From: Bifidobacterium breve
GTDB taxonomy: Bacteria; Actinomycetota; Actinomycetes; Nanopelagicales; Nanopelagicaceae
Direction: 5' to 3'
Length of the DNA stretch: 64,000 nucleotides
Assembly (NCBI GenBank): GCA_945883675.1
Contig: CAMCYA010000001.1
Span: 1-64,000, forward strand
Within the stretch, counting starts at the first letter, position 1, and each line of letters begins with the position of its first letter. Below are positions 42,378-51,084 of the stretch, piece after piece. The notes under the pieces were generated by a model that saw only the letters and a program-made list of their open reading frames with translations, did not search any database and was not told the DNA's origin. A program made the translations under genes and the position numbers.

Positions 42378-43427
42378 GTGAATACCAAATCAAGGCGCTT
42401 CCCGTCCGATGGACGTGTAACGGGAACCCAAGTTGCAGCGTTGGCAAAAGTGGATGCTGCAGTCGTCTCGAAAATACTAAAAGAGGATCCAACTCTTCGC
42501 GTCTCTCCTGATACTCGGAAGAGAGTTATGGATGCAATTCAACAACTTGGTTATCGCCCAAACTATGCGGCACAGAGATTGCGTAGTTCGCGCAGAATCG
42601 GCGCTGTTGGCCTGATCATTCCAAACTTTTCGAACCCAGCTTTTGCTGAAATTGTACATGGCGCCGAAATTGCAGCACTCAAGCGAAAAGTTGCACTATT
42701 TGTTTCTTCAACTAGCGAACTAACAACTCCCCTAGAACTAATCATTGATTTAGTTGCATCAGGCCGTGTTGATGCCCTATTGATCGCCGGTGGATCGTCC
42801 TCAGAGACGATTGAAATCAATGAATATCTCAGTGCTCGAAATTTTCCATTCCTATTTCTAAATCGTCAAAGTGTTGGAATAAGGCGATCATTATTTCTAG
42901 ATGACGAACATGCAATTAGCTTACTAGTGGATCATCTTGTGGAACTCGGGCATAAAAAGATTTATAACATTGCAGGAAAGTCAAGCATGGAGACTGGAAA
43001 GCGCCGCCAAAATGCATTCAAAAAGGCGATTACCAAAGTTGGTCTTACTTTTAGCCCAGACTTAATTGTTGAGGAGGAATACAGCGTAATTGGTGGTCAG
43101 CGCGGATTTCAAGAAATTTTCAAACGCAAACCTAAAGCAACCGCAATTGTGGTCTCAGAGTTTAATATGGCCGTGGGAGCACTAAATGCAGCCCGTAAAG
43201 CCAATGTAATGGTTCCTGAAGATTTATCAATGGTTGCTTTCAACAATTTGGAATTTGCTTCACTTCTTAATCCAAGTTTGACGACAGTCGGTTTGCAACT
43301 CCAACATTTAGGTGAAGAAGGTTTGAACTTGCTCTTGCTTAAAGAGCCTGATGAAGAGATATATCAAACTGTTTCAAAGAGTGCTGAATTATTCTTGCGT
43401 GAGTCATCGAAATCAAACAGAAAGTGA
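42378..43427 (+). CDS. LacI-family transcriptional regulator
   Basis: A 349-residue regulator from GTG 42378, with GGAGG six bases upstream; TTG 42357 in the same frame is less likely. The helix-turn-helix reads VTGTQVAALAKVDAAVVSKI, followed by the linker and hinge NYAAQRLRSSR. Then comes the periplasmic-binding-like effector domain (IGAVGLIIPNFSNPAFAEIV through LSMVAFNNLEFASLLNPSLT). It probably senses the compound imported by the adjacent transporter or an intermediate. The hinge residues are typical of minor-groove insertion. It heads a four-gene plus-strand operon. Confidence 0.9.
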   Translation: MNTKSRRFPSDGRVTGTQVAALAKVDAAVVSKILKEDPTLRVSPDTRKRVMDAIQQLGYRPNYAAQRLRSSRRIGAVGLIIPNFSNPAFAEIVHGAEIAALKRKVALFVSSTSELTTPLELIIDLVASGRVDALLIAGGSSSETIEINEYLSARNFPFLFLNRQSVGIRRSLFLDDEHAISLLVDHLVELGHKKIYNIAGKSSMETGKRRQNAFKKAITKVGLTFSPDLIVEEEYSVIGGQRGFQEIFKRKPKATAIVVSEFNMAVGALNAARKANVMVPEDLSMVAFNNLEFASLLNPSLTTVGLQLQHLGEEGLNLLLLKEPDEEIYQTVSKSAELFLRESSKSNRK

Positions 43428-43434
43428 GCGGCTC

Positions 43435-44454
43435 ATGAAAGAGATAGATCTGAGTGCACTTGGATTGGTCGAAGCTGAAATAGTCCATGATGTAGTTAAG
43501 TTCTCGAATTCTTTCAACCGCAAAATTCGTCAAGACCCTCCAAATCAATTAGGCGTTCCTACTCAGTATTTGGCAATGTTGGCAATCAAGCGCGGAGATT
43601 ATAAAAGGGCTGAAGAACTCGCCCGTTATATGCGCCAAGAAAGTGACTTCATTTTCGATTCAATGATGACACTTTGGCTGAAGCAACTAATTGATCATGC
43701 AAAGAAGGTTTTAGGTATGGAGAAATATGAGAATATTCTAAGGGTTCCGGAGTTTCATGTTTGGGCTAGTTTTCAAGGGGTAGGTAATGATTTTATTGAT
43801 GAAGCACTTAGCTTTTTAGAGTTGAAGAACGATGCACAATTTGACACCTGCTTGAGCCATGCCCGTCGCGTATATAAAACTATGGGCGATGAAGTTGTTA
43901 AGTTCGTTCAAGATATTTTGACGGAAGTACTTCTAGTCGAAGGCCCAGATGGTCCAGTTTCAGCGCTCCGGGGGCCATACGAAACAATATGGCGTGAGCG
44001 CTATAAAACTTGGGAAATTCTATCTGGCGAAGAGAGGCTTCAACTTTCATGTGAAGGTATGAGGGCGCACTTTGGAGGACCAACTCGTCAAGGAGAATTT
44101 AAAGTAACTGATGAAGGTAAAAGATTCCGGATGATTTTTGCCGGATGTGGCACAGGTGGAGTATTGCGCCGAGGTGATATTGAAACCGGTGAGGGTCCAT
44201 ATTTATCCGTAGGAACTGTAAAGACTCCCCAACCTTACTCATGGGGGAAAACTGAGATGCCTTGGTACTGCACGCATTGCAATCTCTATTTGGAACATTG
44301 GCCAGTTGAAGAATCTGGTGTCAATAGACGCCCTGTAATTTTCATCGACGATCCTAAATCTAATGTGACGACAGAATGGTTGGTTTATAAAGATCTAGCT
44401 GATACGCAAGATGAGGATTACACACGCATATGGGCGACACCGCCAACAAAGTAA
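43435..44454 (+). CDS. Unknown protein with Cys/His clusters
   Basis: A 339-residue protein starting MKEIDLSALGLVEAEIVHDV, 7 bases after the regulator stop codon. The N-terminal two thirds are helical and charged. The C-terminal third has FAGCGTGGVLRRGD and WYCTHCNLYLEHWP, in which three cysteines and two histidines could form a metal site. There are no membrane segments or signal peptide. I do not recognise the family. Its place between a LacI regulator and an SDR suggests an enzymatic or accessory role in the same catabolic pathway. Confidence 0.7.
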   Translation: MKEIDLSALGLVEAEIVHDVVKFSNSFNRKIRQDPPNQLGVPTQYLAMLAIKRGDYKRAEELARYMRQESDFIFDSMMTLWLKQLIDHAKKVLGMEKYENILRVPEFHVWASFQGVGNDFIDEALSFLELKNDAQFDTCLSHARRVYKTMGDEVVKFVQDILTEVLLVEGPDGPVSALRGPYETIWRERYKTWEILSGEERLQLSCEGMRAHFGGPTRQGEFKVTDEGKRFRMIFAGCGTGGVLRRGDIETGEGPYLSVGTVKTPQPYSWGKTEMPWYCTHCNLYLEHWPVEESGVNRRPVIFIDDPKSNVTTEWLVYKDLADTQDEDYTRIWATPPTK

Positions 44455-44467
44455 CAGAGAGAATAAA

Positions 44468-45259
44468 ATGAGCGAAGAGAGCAAAGTAGCCGTAATCACT
44501 GGAGCTGGTAGAGGCATAGGGGCTTCTGCCGGAGTCCGATTGCTAAATGGCGGATTCACTGTCTATTTCACAGATATGAACCTAGAGCGAACACAGGAAT
44601 TTGTCGCATCCCTTGTTGAATTTCAGGGGCGTGCCTTTTCACTGCAAATTCAAGTTAATGATGATGATTCCGTAGACTCAGCGATGAAATTTGTCGGGGA
44701 AAAACATGGCAAAATTGACTTACTAATTAATAACGCGGGCATTACAAATCAGAGACCAACTCAAGATATTCCAACTGCTGATTGGCAACAGCTCATTGAT
44801 GTCCACTTGGGTGGAACTTTTCGTTGCTCGCGCGCAGCTTTCCCTTTTCTCAAAGCAGCTAACGGTTCAGCTATAGTGAATGTCTCATCTATTGCAGCTC
44901 GCTTAGGGATGCCAATTCGTGCATCATATTGCGCTGCTAAAGCAGGAATAGAAGGGTTTGGGCGCTCACTTGCCACCGAATGGGCTGAATTTGGAATTCG
45001 CGTAAATACAGTTGCTCCCGGATATGTGATGACTGACCTAATTCAAAAAGATATCAAGAATGGCTTAGTCTCAGAAGAAGTCCTGGGTAATCGAATCAGT
45101 TTAAAGAGATTTGCAACTCCAGAGGAAATTGCAGAGGTTATGTTTTTTCTTGGCACGGGCGCTTCTTCTTATATGACAGGGCAGGTCCTGAACGTCGATG
45201 GTGGTCTATCCATTGATTTAAATCCAGGAAGCACCTCCGCCCTTACAAAGAAAAACTAA
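44468..45259 (+). CDS. SDR-family oxidoreductase
   Basis: A 263-residue classical SDR from ATG 44468 (AGAGAG upstream). TGAGRGIGASAG binds the cofactor, NNAG is at about residue 87, and Ser in VNVSSIAARL, Tyr and Lys in YCAAK form the active site. Asp in YFTDMN after beta-2 favours NAD+. The C-terminal signature MTGQVLNVDGG is intact. It belongs to the lacI operon and probably oxidises a hydroxyl intermediate. Confidence 0.87.
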   Translation: MSEESKVAVITGAGRGIGASAGVRLLNGGFTVYFTDMNLERTQEFVASLVEFQGRAFSLQIQVNDDDSVDSAMKFVGEKHGKIDLLINNAGITNQRPTQDIPTADWQQLIDVHLGGTFRCSRAAFPFLKAANGSAIVNVSSIAARLGMPIRASYCAAKAGIEGFGRSLATEWAEFGIRVNTVAPGYVMTDLIQKDIKNGLVSEEVLGNRISLKRFATPEEIAEVMFFLGTGASSYMTGQVLNVDGGLSIDLNPGSTSALTKKN

Positions 45260-45276
45260 CGAAAGGTCCAAACCTC

Positions 45277-47283
45277 GTGAGTGCAAATATAGAAGTCATA
45301 TCGCAAGAATTTGATAAACCCATACGTGGCAATGATCTATTGGGTATGTATCGAAAGATGTTTATGATTCGACGCGCAGAAGAGGCAGTTTTAGATTTAC
45401 GTCGCGCCGATTTAATTGCAGGATCTGTACATGTTTGTGTTGGGCAAGAATCTGCGCCTGTAGGTGTAATTGCTGCTATGTTGGAAAAAGACCGAACAAT
45501 GGCTACCTATCGTGGCCATGGATGGGCATTGGCTTCAGGCTTGCCACTTCGGGCATTCTTCTCTGAAATTCTAGGGCGAAGCAATGGCATCAATGGTGCT
45601 CGTGCTGGATCTGCCTACCTAGCCGCACCTGAATATGGATTCATTGGAGAGAACAGCATCGTTGGCGCTGGTTTGCCGATTGCTAATGGAATTGCCATGA
45701 GTTTGCAATTTTTTGGTGAGGGTGGCGTAGTTGCTGTCTCTTTTGGTGATGGAGCAACCAATCAAGGCGCATCCCACGAAGCACTGGTCTTTGCAATTGC
45801 CAGAAAACTGCCAGTTATTTTTGTCTGCGAAAACAATTCATGGTCTGAAATGACACCAATTTCGGAAACGGTACCTAATGCCGCTCTTTGGCAACGCGCA
45901 GCTGGGTACGGAATGGCTGCTGAATTAGTCGACGGTGGAAATTTGGCACAAGTATTTGCCAGTGCCCAAGCAGCGGTCTTGCGTGGGCGCAATGGTGAAG
46001 GTCCTACGTTTCTTGAAATAACTGTCCCGCGCATTTTGGGCCATTACAACTTAGATCTTGAACAATACCGGTCACAAGAAGATCGTGATGCCGCTCGTGC
46101 TCGCGATCCGCTTGCAAAATTACGTGCACAGCTTGTGCTATCTCATTCTGATTCACTTATTGCTGATTTGGAAAAACAAGTAGAAGCATTTGTGACAAGT
46201 GAAAAGGAGTTTTCTCTAAACTCCGCATTTCCAGAAGCAAAAGATGCGCTGGGCCATGTACTTGCTTCAAGTAATTGGAGCGAGCTTTCTCCTCTTCCAA
46301 CTTCAGGAGATGAGGTTGCTTATGGACTTGCGGTCAACCGAGCCCTCCATGAAGAAATGGAGGAACGTCCCGAAGTCGTGCTATTTGGTGAAGATATTTC
46401 AACAGCAGGTGGCACATTTGGAGTTACCAGAAACCTTCGAAAGAAATATGGGGAGCGGATTTTCGATACCCCAATTTCAGAGGCAGCTATTCTGGGAGCT
46501 GCCACCGGTTCGAGTATCGGTGGAATGAAACCAATAGTAGAAATCATGTGGATTGATTTCATGCTCGTTGCATTTGATCAAATCGTAAATCAAACAGCAA
46601 ATGTTCGATTTATTTCGCGTGGCAAACAACACGCGCCAATGGTTGTCAGGATGCAACAAGGTGCCACTCCTGGGTCTTGCGCTCAACATACGCAAAGCCT
46701 TGAAGCGATTCTTGCCCATATCCCTGGGATTAAAGTTGGCTTGCCTTCAAATAGCCATGATGCATACCAAATGTTGCGCGCAGCAGTTGCAGATCCTGAT
46801 CCAGTAATCATTATCGAATCAAGATCACTTTATTTAGTGAAGAGTTTCCTAGATACTTCTGCGCCAAGAGAACAGGTGGGCGGATCTCGGACTCGTAAGT
46901 TGGGTAGTGATTTAGCAATTATCTCTTGGGGCAAGAGCCTACCGATGGTCTTGGAAGCAGCAGAAGTTTTAGAAGCTCAAGGGATACACGCCTCTGTGCT
47001 TGATCTACGTTGGTTAAATCCACTTGATGAAAGTGCGATAGTAGAACTAGTAAAGAATTCGGGGGGGAAATTACTTATTGTGCATGAAGCAAACCGCACA
47101 GGAGGATTTGGTGCGGAAATCTCTGCTCGAATAGGTGAATCTCACTTTAGCGCTTTGAAAGCGCCAATCAAGCGGTTAGCGACTCCTGATTCTCGGATTC
47201 CAGCTTCTCCAATTTTGCAAAGTGCACTGATCCCAACCGTTGCTAAAATTGTTGAATCTGCTACTGAACTGCATAACTCGTAA
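45277..47283 (+). CDS. Fused E1 alpha-beta thiamine-diphosphate dehydrogenase
   Basis: A 668-residue single-chain protein. The alpha part (residues about 20-330) has the TPP motif GDGATNQGASHEALVFA through CENNSW. The beta part (residues about 345-665) has LFGEDIS, the dimer-interface segment TPISEAAILGAATGSS, and MVVRMQQGA. The layout matches fused E1 of 2-oxoisovalerate or acetoin dehydrogenase-like enzymes. No E2 or E3 gene is nearby, so it either recruits those from another complex or acts as a decarboxylase. It starts with GTG, 17 bases after the SDR stop codon, with AAAGG upstream. Confidence 0.85.
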   Translation: MSANIEVISQEFDKPIRGNDLLGMYRKMFMIRRAEEAVLDLRRADLIAGSVHVCVGQESAPVGVIAAMLEKDRTMATYRGHGWALASGLPLRAFFSEILGRSNGINGARAGSAYLAAPEYGFIGENSIVGAGLPIANGIAMSLQFFGEGGVVAVSFGDGATNQGASHEALVFAIARKLPVIFVCENNSWSEMTPISETVPNAALWQRAAGYGMAAELVDGGNLAQVFASAQAAVLRGRNGEGPTFLEITVPRILGHYNLDLEQYRSQEDRDAARARDPLAKLRAQLVLSHSDSLIADLEKQVEAFVTSEKEFSLNSAFPEAKDALGHVLASSNWSELSPLPTSGDEVAYGLAVNRALHEEMEERPEVVLFGEDISTAGGTFGVTRNLRKKYGERIFDTPISEAAILGAATGSSIGGMKPIVEIMWIDFMLVAFDQIVNQTANVRFISRGKQHAPMVVRMQQGATPGSCAQHTQSLEAILAHIPGIKVGLPSNSHDAYQMLRAAVADPDPVIIIESRSLYLVKSFLDTSAPREQVGGSRTRKLGSDLAIISWGKSLPMVLEAAEVLEAQGIHASVLDLRWLNPLDESAIVELVKNSGGKLLIVHEANRTGGFGAEISARIGESHFSALKAPIKRLATPDSRIPASPILQSALIPTVAKIVESATELHNS

Positions 47284-47287
47284 TCCC

Positions 47288-47683
47288 CTAGATTTTGACC
47301 ACAACTTCAATGATCGCCTGTGGTGTTGCGCTGCCACCTAGCTTTTGTTCAACATTGGTGGGCAGACCATTTATCTGCGCAGCCGATAAAACCGCCAACT
47401 GCGCTGCGATATCACTCATCCAATACAGAGCAACTGGCCCTGCCCGATCAATGATCCGCTGTGCTTCAAGTATCTGAGCCTCACTAAATTTGGGCACATC
47501 ATTATTGTTATCGTTTATCGTATTGAGTAAATACCTCTTTATATCAACAGCAATACTGGTTGCATCAGATGACTGGGTTATCAGCTCTTTTAACTGACCA
47601 TCTAAAGTGCGCGGCTTGCGCTTTTTCTTTGTGCGATTAAGAAATAGAAATATCACCAGGGTCAACAGCAGGAATTCGATCAT
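47288..47683 (-). CDS. Hypothetical single-span membrane protein
   Basis: A 131-residue protein with an N-terminal membrane helix (MIEFLLLTLVIFLFLNR), a basic stretch KKKRKPR and a soluble helical domain containing SEAQILEAQRIIDRAGPVAL. I recognise no family. It converges with the E1 gene (4-base gap) and is divergent from the gene at 47766. Confidence 0.65.
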   Translation of the reverse strand: MIEFLLLTLVIFLFLNRTKKKRKPRTLDGQLKELITQSSDATSIAVDIKRYLLNTINDNNNDVPKFSEAQILEAQRIIDRAGPVALYWMSDIAAQLAVLSAAQINGLPTNVEQKLGGSATPQAIIEVVVKI

Positions 47684-47765
47684 GCCTAGAACCTAGCGAT
47701 CCCCACTGACAATATAAAGAGGTGCTGAGCCCCCATTGCTATCGCCTGTGTATTAGAGTTTCAGT

Positions 47766-48437
47766 ATGGGATTTTTCGCCAACCTCAAACACAAGCGCGC
47801 TCAGAAAGATGCCCGTAAGCAGTTTGAACTAGAACAGGCCAACTGGGACGCCGACCACGCTCTGCTTGAAAAAATGGAGACAGTCTTTACCAATGCAAGC
47901 AATGGCATTGACTCTGTTCAAAACTTTTTGGTCAACGAAAAAGGCGAAGTTGTTCTCTTTAGCGCACCTGCAATCTTTCATGAGACCAGACGCGGCCCAA
48001 GCCAATTCGTTGGTGGATCATCTGGTGTAAGCATTCCTGTTGTCGCAGGCATTCGCTTTCGCGTTGGCGCAATGCGCGGCACTTCACTACCTGGGGCTGA
48101 CTCCCAAGCAGATCTTGATCAAGGAAACGTTATTGTGACAACAACTCGCATTCTCTTTGTCGGCCCTATGTATACAAAGGAGTGGGAGTTCTCCAAACTA
48201 TTAGGAGCATCCGCGCTAAACGATGACTCTGACTACATCTTTAATGTTTCTAACCGCCAAAAATCATCCGGTGTTCGAGTTGAAGCCCACCAAGGCGCAG
48301 AATTCAATAGAGTCTTAGCCCTAGCAATCACCGCAGCAGAGGCAGGAGTTGGCGCAGTACTTGCAGAGCTTAAAAACATTCGTAAGCAGTTAACAACAAG
48401 CAAGCCAATGTTAGAACTACCAAGCCCGCCGGCTTAA
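47766..48437 (+). CDS. Soluble protein with a PH-like domain
   Basis: A 223-residue protein. The middle section, with GEVVLFSAPAIFHETRRGPS and later GNVIVTTTRILFVGPMYTKEWEFSKLLGA, has the strand-turn pattern of bacterial PH-like (bPH_2) domains, in which the N-V-x-V-T-T-x-R-I-L-F strand is typical. The N-terminus is a charged helix. No membrane helix is seen. The role is unknown. Confidence 0.65.
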   Translation: MGFFANLKHKRAQKDARKQFELEQANWDADHALLEKMETVFTNASNGIDSVQNFLVNEKGEVVLFSAPAIFHETRRGPSQFVGGSSGVSIPVVAGIRFRVGAMRGTSLPGADSQADLDQGNVIVTTTRILFVGPMYTKEWEFSKLLGASALNDDSDYIFNVSNRQKSSGVRVEAHQGAEFNRVLALAITAAEAGVGAVLAELKNIRKQLTTSKPMLELPSPPA

Positions 48438-48458
48438 AACTAATCGATAGTCCTTTAT

Positions 48459-48824
48459 TTACTTCTTTGTCTGGCGCCAGTGATAGAGATAAAGCGGTGC
48501 GGCAACAGAGATAGTGATGAAGGAAGAGAAAATGCCCTTTATCGCTTGTATTTGATTATCTCTTTCTTGCTGCTCCACTAGCTCAGGCAATGGCGCATTT
48601 TCAGGCTTTGCATATACATCTATATATACAGGGTTAGGAAATACTGAATTCATAATCGCATTGATCAAAGAAACTGTTGAGAACAAAACAACGAGCAAAG
48701 TGATTAGGCATACGGCATAGAGATAGAGCGAACGCCAATCAATTCCATCACTATGCGTTTGGGTTGCTGGGGCTTTTGCAGATTTCGTTGCAGATTTCTT
48801 AGCAACCTTCTTAGCTATGGCCAT
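48459..48824 (-). CDS. Hypothetical two-span membrane protein
   Basis: A 121-residue protein with a Lys/Ala-rich N-terminus (AIAKKVAKKSATKSAKAPAT), one membrane helix at about residues 31-55, a periplasmic loop and a second helix at about 92-112 that ends YLYHWRQTKK. The basic N-tail suggests the N-in orientation. No family is recognised. Confidence 0.6.
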   Translation of the reverse strand: MAIAKKVAKKSATKSAKAPATQTHSDGIDWRSLYLYAVCLITLLVVLFSTVSLINAIMNSVFPNPVYIDVYAKPENAPLPELVEQQERDNQIQAIKGIFSSFITISVAAPLYLYHWRQTKK

Positions 48825-48872
48825 AGTTATCTCCTAGTGCAATTGATGGGTAGAAATAATCAGGTGTTCACT

Positions 48873-49007
48873 TTAGAGACCTTTCAGGACTCCAAAAAAG
48901 GCCATTGTGCCTGCAGAAATAAAAAACAAAATAAGTGGAACCCAACCAAAGATTTTGTATGGAGTGATCTTTCCGGTCTTTACACCGGTTTCATTTTCTC
49001 TGTTCAT
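48873..49007 (-). CDS. Small single-span membrane protein (44 aa)
   Basis: Starts MNRENETGVKTGKITPYKIF and continues as one membrane helix WVPLILFFISAGTMAFFGVL. No Shine-Dalgarno is visible; GATACC about ten bases upstream could be the -10 box of a leaderless transcript. A longer in-frame extension to 49109 has no hydrophobic or family character. The function is unknown. Confidence 0.5.
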   Translation of the reverse strand: MNRENETGVKTGKITPYKIFGWVPLILFFISAGTMAFFGVLKGL

Positions 49008-49165
49008 ACGGCAAGGGTATCGAAACTGCCCGCAGTTAGTTGCATGTGGGGGTGTTGCCCAATGGGCATTTGATGAAATGTGTCTTGGAGTTCTAGCAGG
49101 GACAACCAACTAAGGAGTGCTGGCCAGTGCAACTAAATCAATTTTATCAACTAGATTAGGCCAAC

Positions 49166-49531
49166 ATGAGCGCAATAAGAAAAACCCTGCAGACCGGATC
49201 AATTGTTTTTGGTGGATCTGGGCTTTTTCTTCTTATTCTGCCAGCGCTATTTCTAGATCTTCTAGCGCTAGAGACAAATGATCAGCTAGTTTGGTCAATG
49301 CGCATGATCGGCATAACGGTCTTTGCTCTGGCCGGAAACATGTGGAATAACGCAGCCCACAGCAGTGATGTGCGAGTTGCAAATGTTGCCAAGATAATGT
49401 GTGTAAGTGCCACAGCCTTAGGCGTACTGACTCTTATGATCCCAGCAGAGCTAACCTGGTTTACCTATCTATATGCAGCAGTGGGATTTGGTTTTGGTAT
49501 TGCCTACGTAGTCGGTCTTATCCGTAGATAG
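49166..49531 (+). CDS. Hypothetical four-helix membrane protein
   Basis: A 121-residue protein with four hydrophobic segments (GSGLFLLILPALFLDLLAL, MIGITVFALAGNMW, IMCVSATALGVLTLMI, FTYLYAAVGFGFGIAYVVGL). It is small and without charged membrane residues. The family is not recognised with confidence. Its end overlaps the convergent gene at 49518 by 14 bases. Confidence 0.6.
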   Translation: MSAIRKTLQTGSIVFGGSGLFLLILPALFLDLLALETNDQLVWSMRMIGITVFALAGNMWNNAAHSSDVRVANVAKIMCVSATALGVLTLMIPAELTWFTYLYAAVGFGFGIAYVVGLIRR

Positions 49532-49964
49532 TGTCTTGCTCTAAATCACCACGGCCTGTAACAGGCGGCTTTGCCTTTCGCGCCCTCCATGCACCTGTGC
49601 ACCACAGCGCCCACACCACCAATAGCGGCTGAAAGAACAAGCGCACCAAGCGTGATGTGTCACTATCTAAACCAAATGCATCTATGCCATTGAGATACTG
49701 AGAGATGTTGCCAGGAAAGATAGCCACAAAGAAAGCTGCAACAACCCAACCTACTTGAACGCGATATCCCCACAACCCAATAAGGGATAGACCTAAAACA
49801 ATTTCAACCACCCCAGATGCCACAACAACAAAATCTGCATAATCTTTTAACACCGATGGAACCTGTGCCTGAAACTCCTGGCGGTTAGTAGTTAAATGCC
49901 CAATACCTGCATAACCAAGGGCCAACCCCAATACAACTTGTGCGACCTTACGGATGAGTTCCAT
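49518..49964 (-). CDS. DoxX-like membrane protein
   Basis: A 148-residue protein from ATG 49964. Four membrane helices, the pattern GYAGIGHLTTNRQEFQAQVP after the first helix and GVVEIVLGLSLIGLWGYRVQ in the second hairpin match DoxX/DoxD-type proteins. The family is linked to redox or sulfur metabolism in some organisms, but no specific role can be given here. TTG 49988 is an unlikely alternative start. Confidence 0.7.
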   Translation of the reverse strand: MELIRKVAQVVLGLALGYAGIGHLTTNRQEFQAQVPSVLKDYADFVVVASGVVEIVLGLSLIGLWGYRVQVGWVVAAFFVAIFPGNISQYLNGIDAFGLDSDTSRLVRLFFQPLLVVWALWCTGAWRARKAKPPVTGRGDLEQDTIYG

Positions 49965-50025
49965 GGGGTAAGTAAACACCTTGAACAAGCTCAGATTGTC
50001 ACCGTCCGTTAACTCACAATTCTGG

Positions 50026-51084
50026 TCAGGGTTTCACTCTCACCAGAAACAGATACTCCAGTGTTTTGTCATCCATATCTTTATACTTTCGCTTTTCGTG
50101 ATCTCTCTCGGTTCTAAACCTCCGATATTCCTGGGTAAAAACTTGGACTTCACCTTTAGATTTCAAAATCGCCATTAAATCTTCATGGGGGATAATTCCC
50201 TCATTGTTGTAGCTTAGGACTACAAACTGAAAGTTAGCTTGCGAAATAATTTTGCTCAACGCTTGCGTAGCTTTCGTCTTGCTGCTGAAATCAGACTTCT
50301 GATCCTCATAGTTTCGCAAACCTGTTTTCCCGGAGAGGGCTTGCTTGTCCCAAACGGCAATCGACTCTAGCACATGAAAGTTTGGCGCGTACTGACGTGA
50401 ATTGTAAGGTGGGTCTAGATATAGAATATCGCCCGAAATTTCAGTTATTAGATCTTCTGCTTTTTTTTGGTACGCGTAGTTACATCTTGAGTTACCAAAT
50501 ACGGGCCTACTTTTTAGATTGATCCTCTTTAATGCTACAGATCTCCAGATTTTGAGAAATGCCCCATAAGTTCCAGACATATTAGCGACATGATCAGCCG
50601 CATCAATTAATACAGCGAGTAGATAGTAAAACTCTGCCTCATTTACTAAGTTTTCGTTCTTCCATTTTTGAATCGTATCTCTCATCGCGTCAATTAGGCA
50701 GGCGTTTTGTTTTGTAAAGTACATCCGATTCTGACTACCCTCCGCACCGTAATTTTGAAAAGCGTACCCTTCTTGTGGTGCCAAATTGTTTAGATAGTCA
50801 AGAATTGCTTGAGCTGGAGTGGTTGAAACCCTCAAATTCAGTGACTCAACAGCTTTATCAAAAGTTGGGACTTCATTTGATTCAATAAAAGCCTTTTGCA
50901 ATACATATGAGTAGGTCATGAAATCATTTGAGGTTATCGAGAAACCCAGCTTCTTAAAATGTTCAGCAACGCTTGTTGTCCCTGAGAAGAGATCCGTTAA
51001 AGTTCCCTGGAGTGGCACCGCGGCTGACTTAAGTGATTCTTCTATAAATCCAAGCAAATTGGATTTATTCCCAATGTACTTCAC
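50026..51084 (-). CDS. DNA adenine methyltransferase, D12 (Dam) class
   Basis: A 352-residue N6-adenine methyltransferase. The class-alpha order is clear: motif X KYIGNKSNLL at the N-terminus, SAM motif I DLFSGTTSVAEHF (31-43), then catalytic DPPY at 224-227 in YLDPPYNSRQY. The region between I and IV (residues 60-200) would be the target-recognition domain. It probably protects one strand of the site cut by the neighbouring nuclease. Its ATG overlaps the nuclease stop codon by 4 bases. Third gene of the RM operon. Confidence 0.88.
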   Translation of the reverse strand: MKYIGNKSNLLGFIEESLKSAAVPLQGTLTDLFSGTTSVAEHFKKLGFSITSNDFMTYSYVLQKAFIESNEVPTFDKAVESLNLRVSTTPAQAILDYLNNLAPQEGYAFQNYGAEGSQNRMYFTKQNACLIDAMRDTIQKWKNENLVNEAEFYYLLAVLIDAADHVANMSGTYGAFLKIWRSVALKRINLKSRPVFGNSRCNYAYQKKAEDLITEISGDILYLDPPYNSRQYAPNFHVLESIAVWDKQALSGKTGLRNYEDQKSDFSSKTKATQALSKIISQANFQFVVLSYNNEGIIPHEDLMAILKSKGEVQVFTQEYRRFRTERDHEKRKYKDMDDKTLEYLFLVRVKP

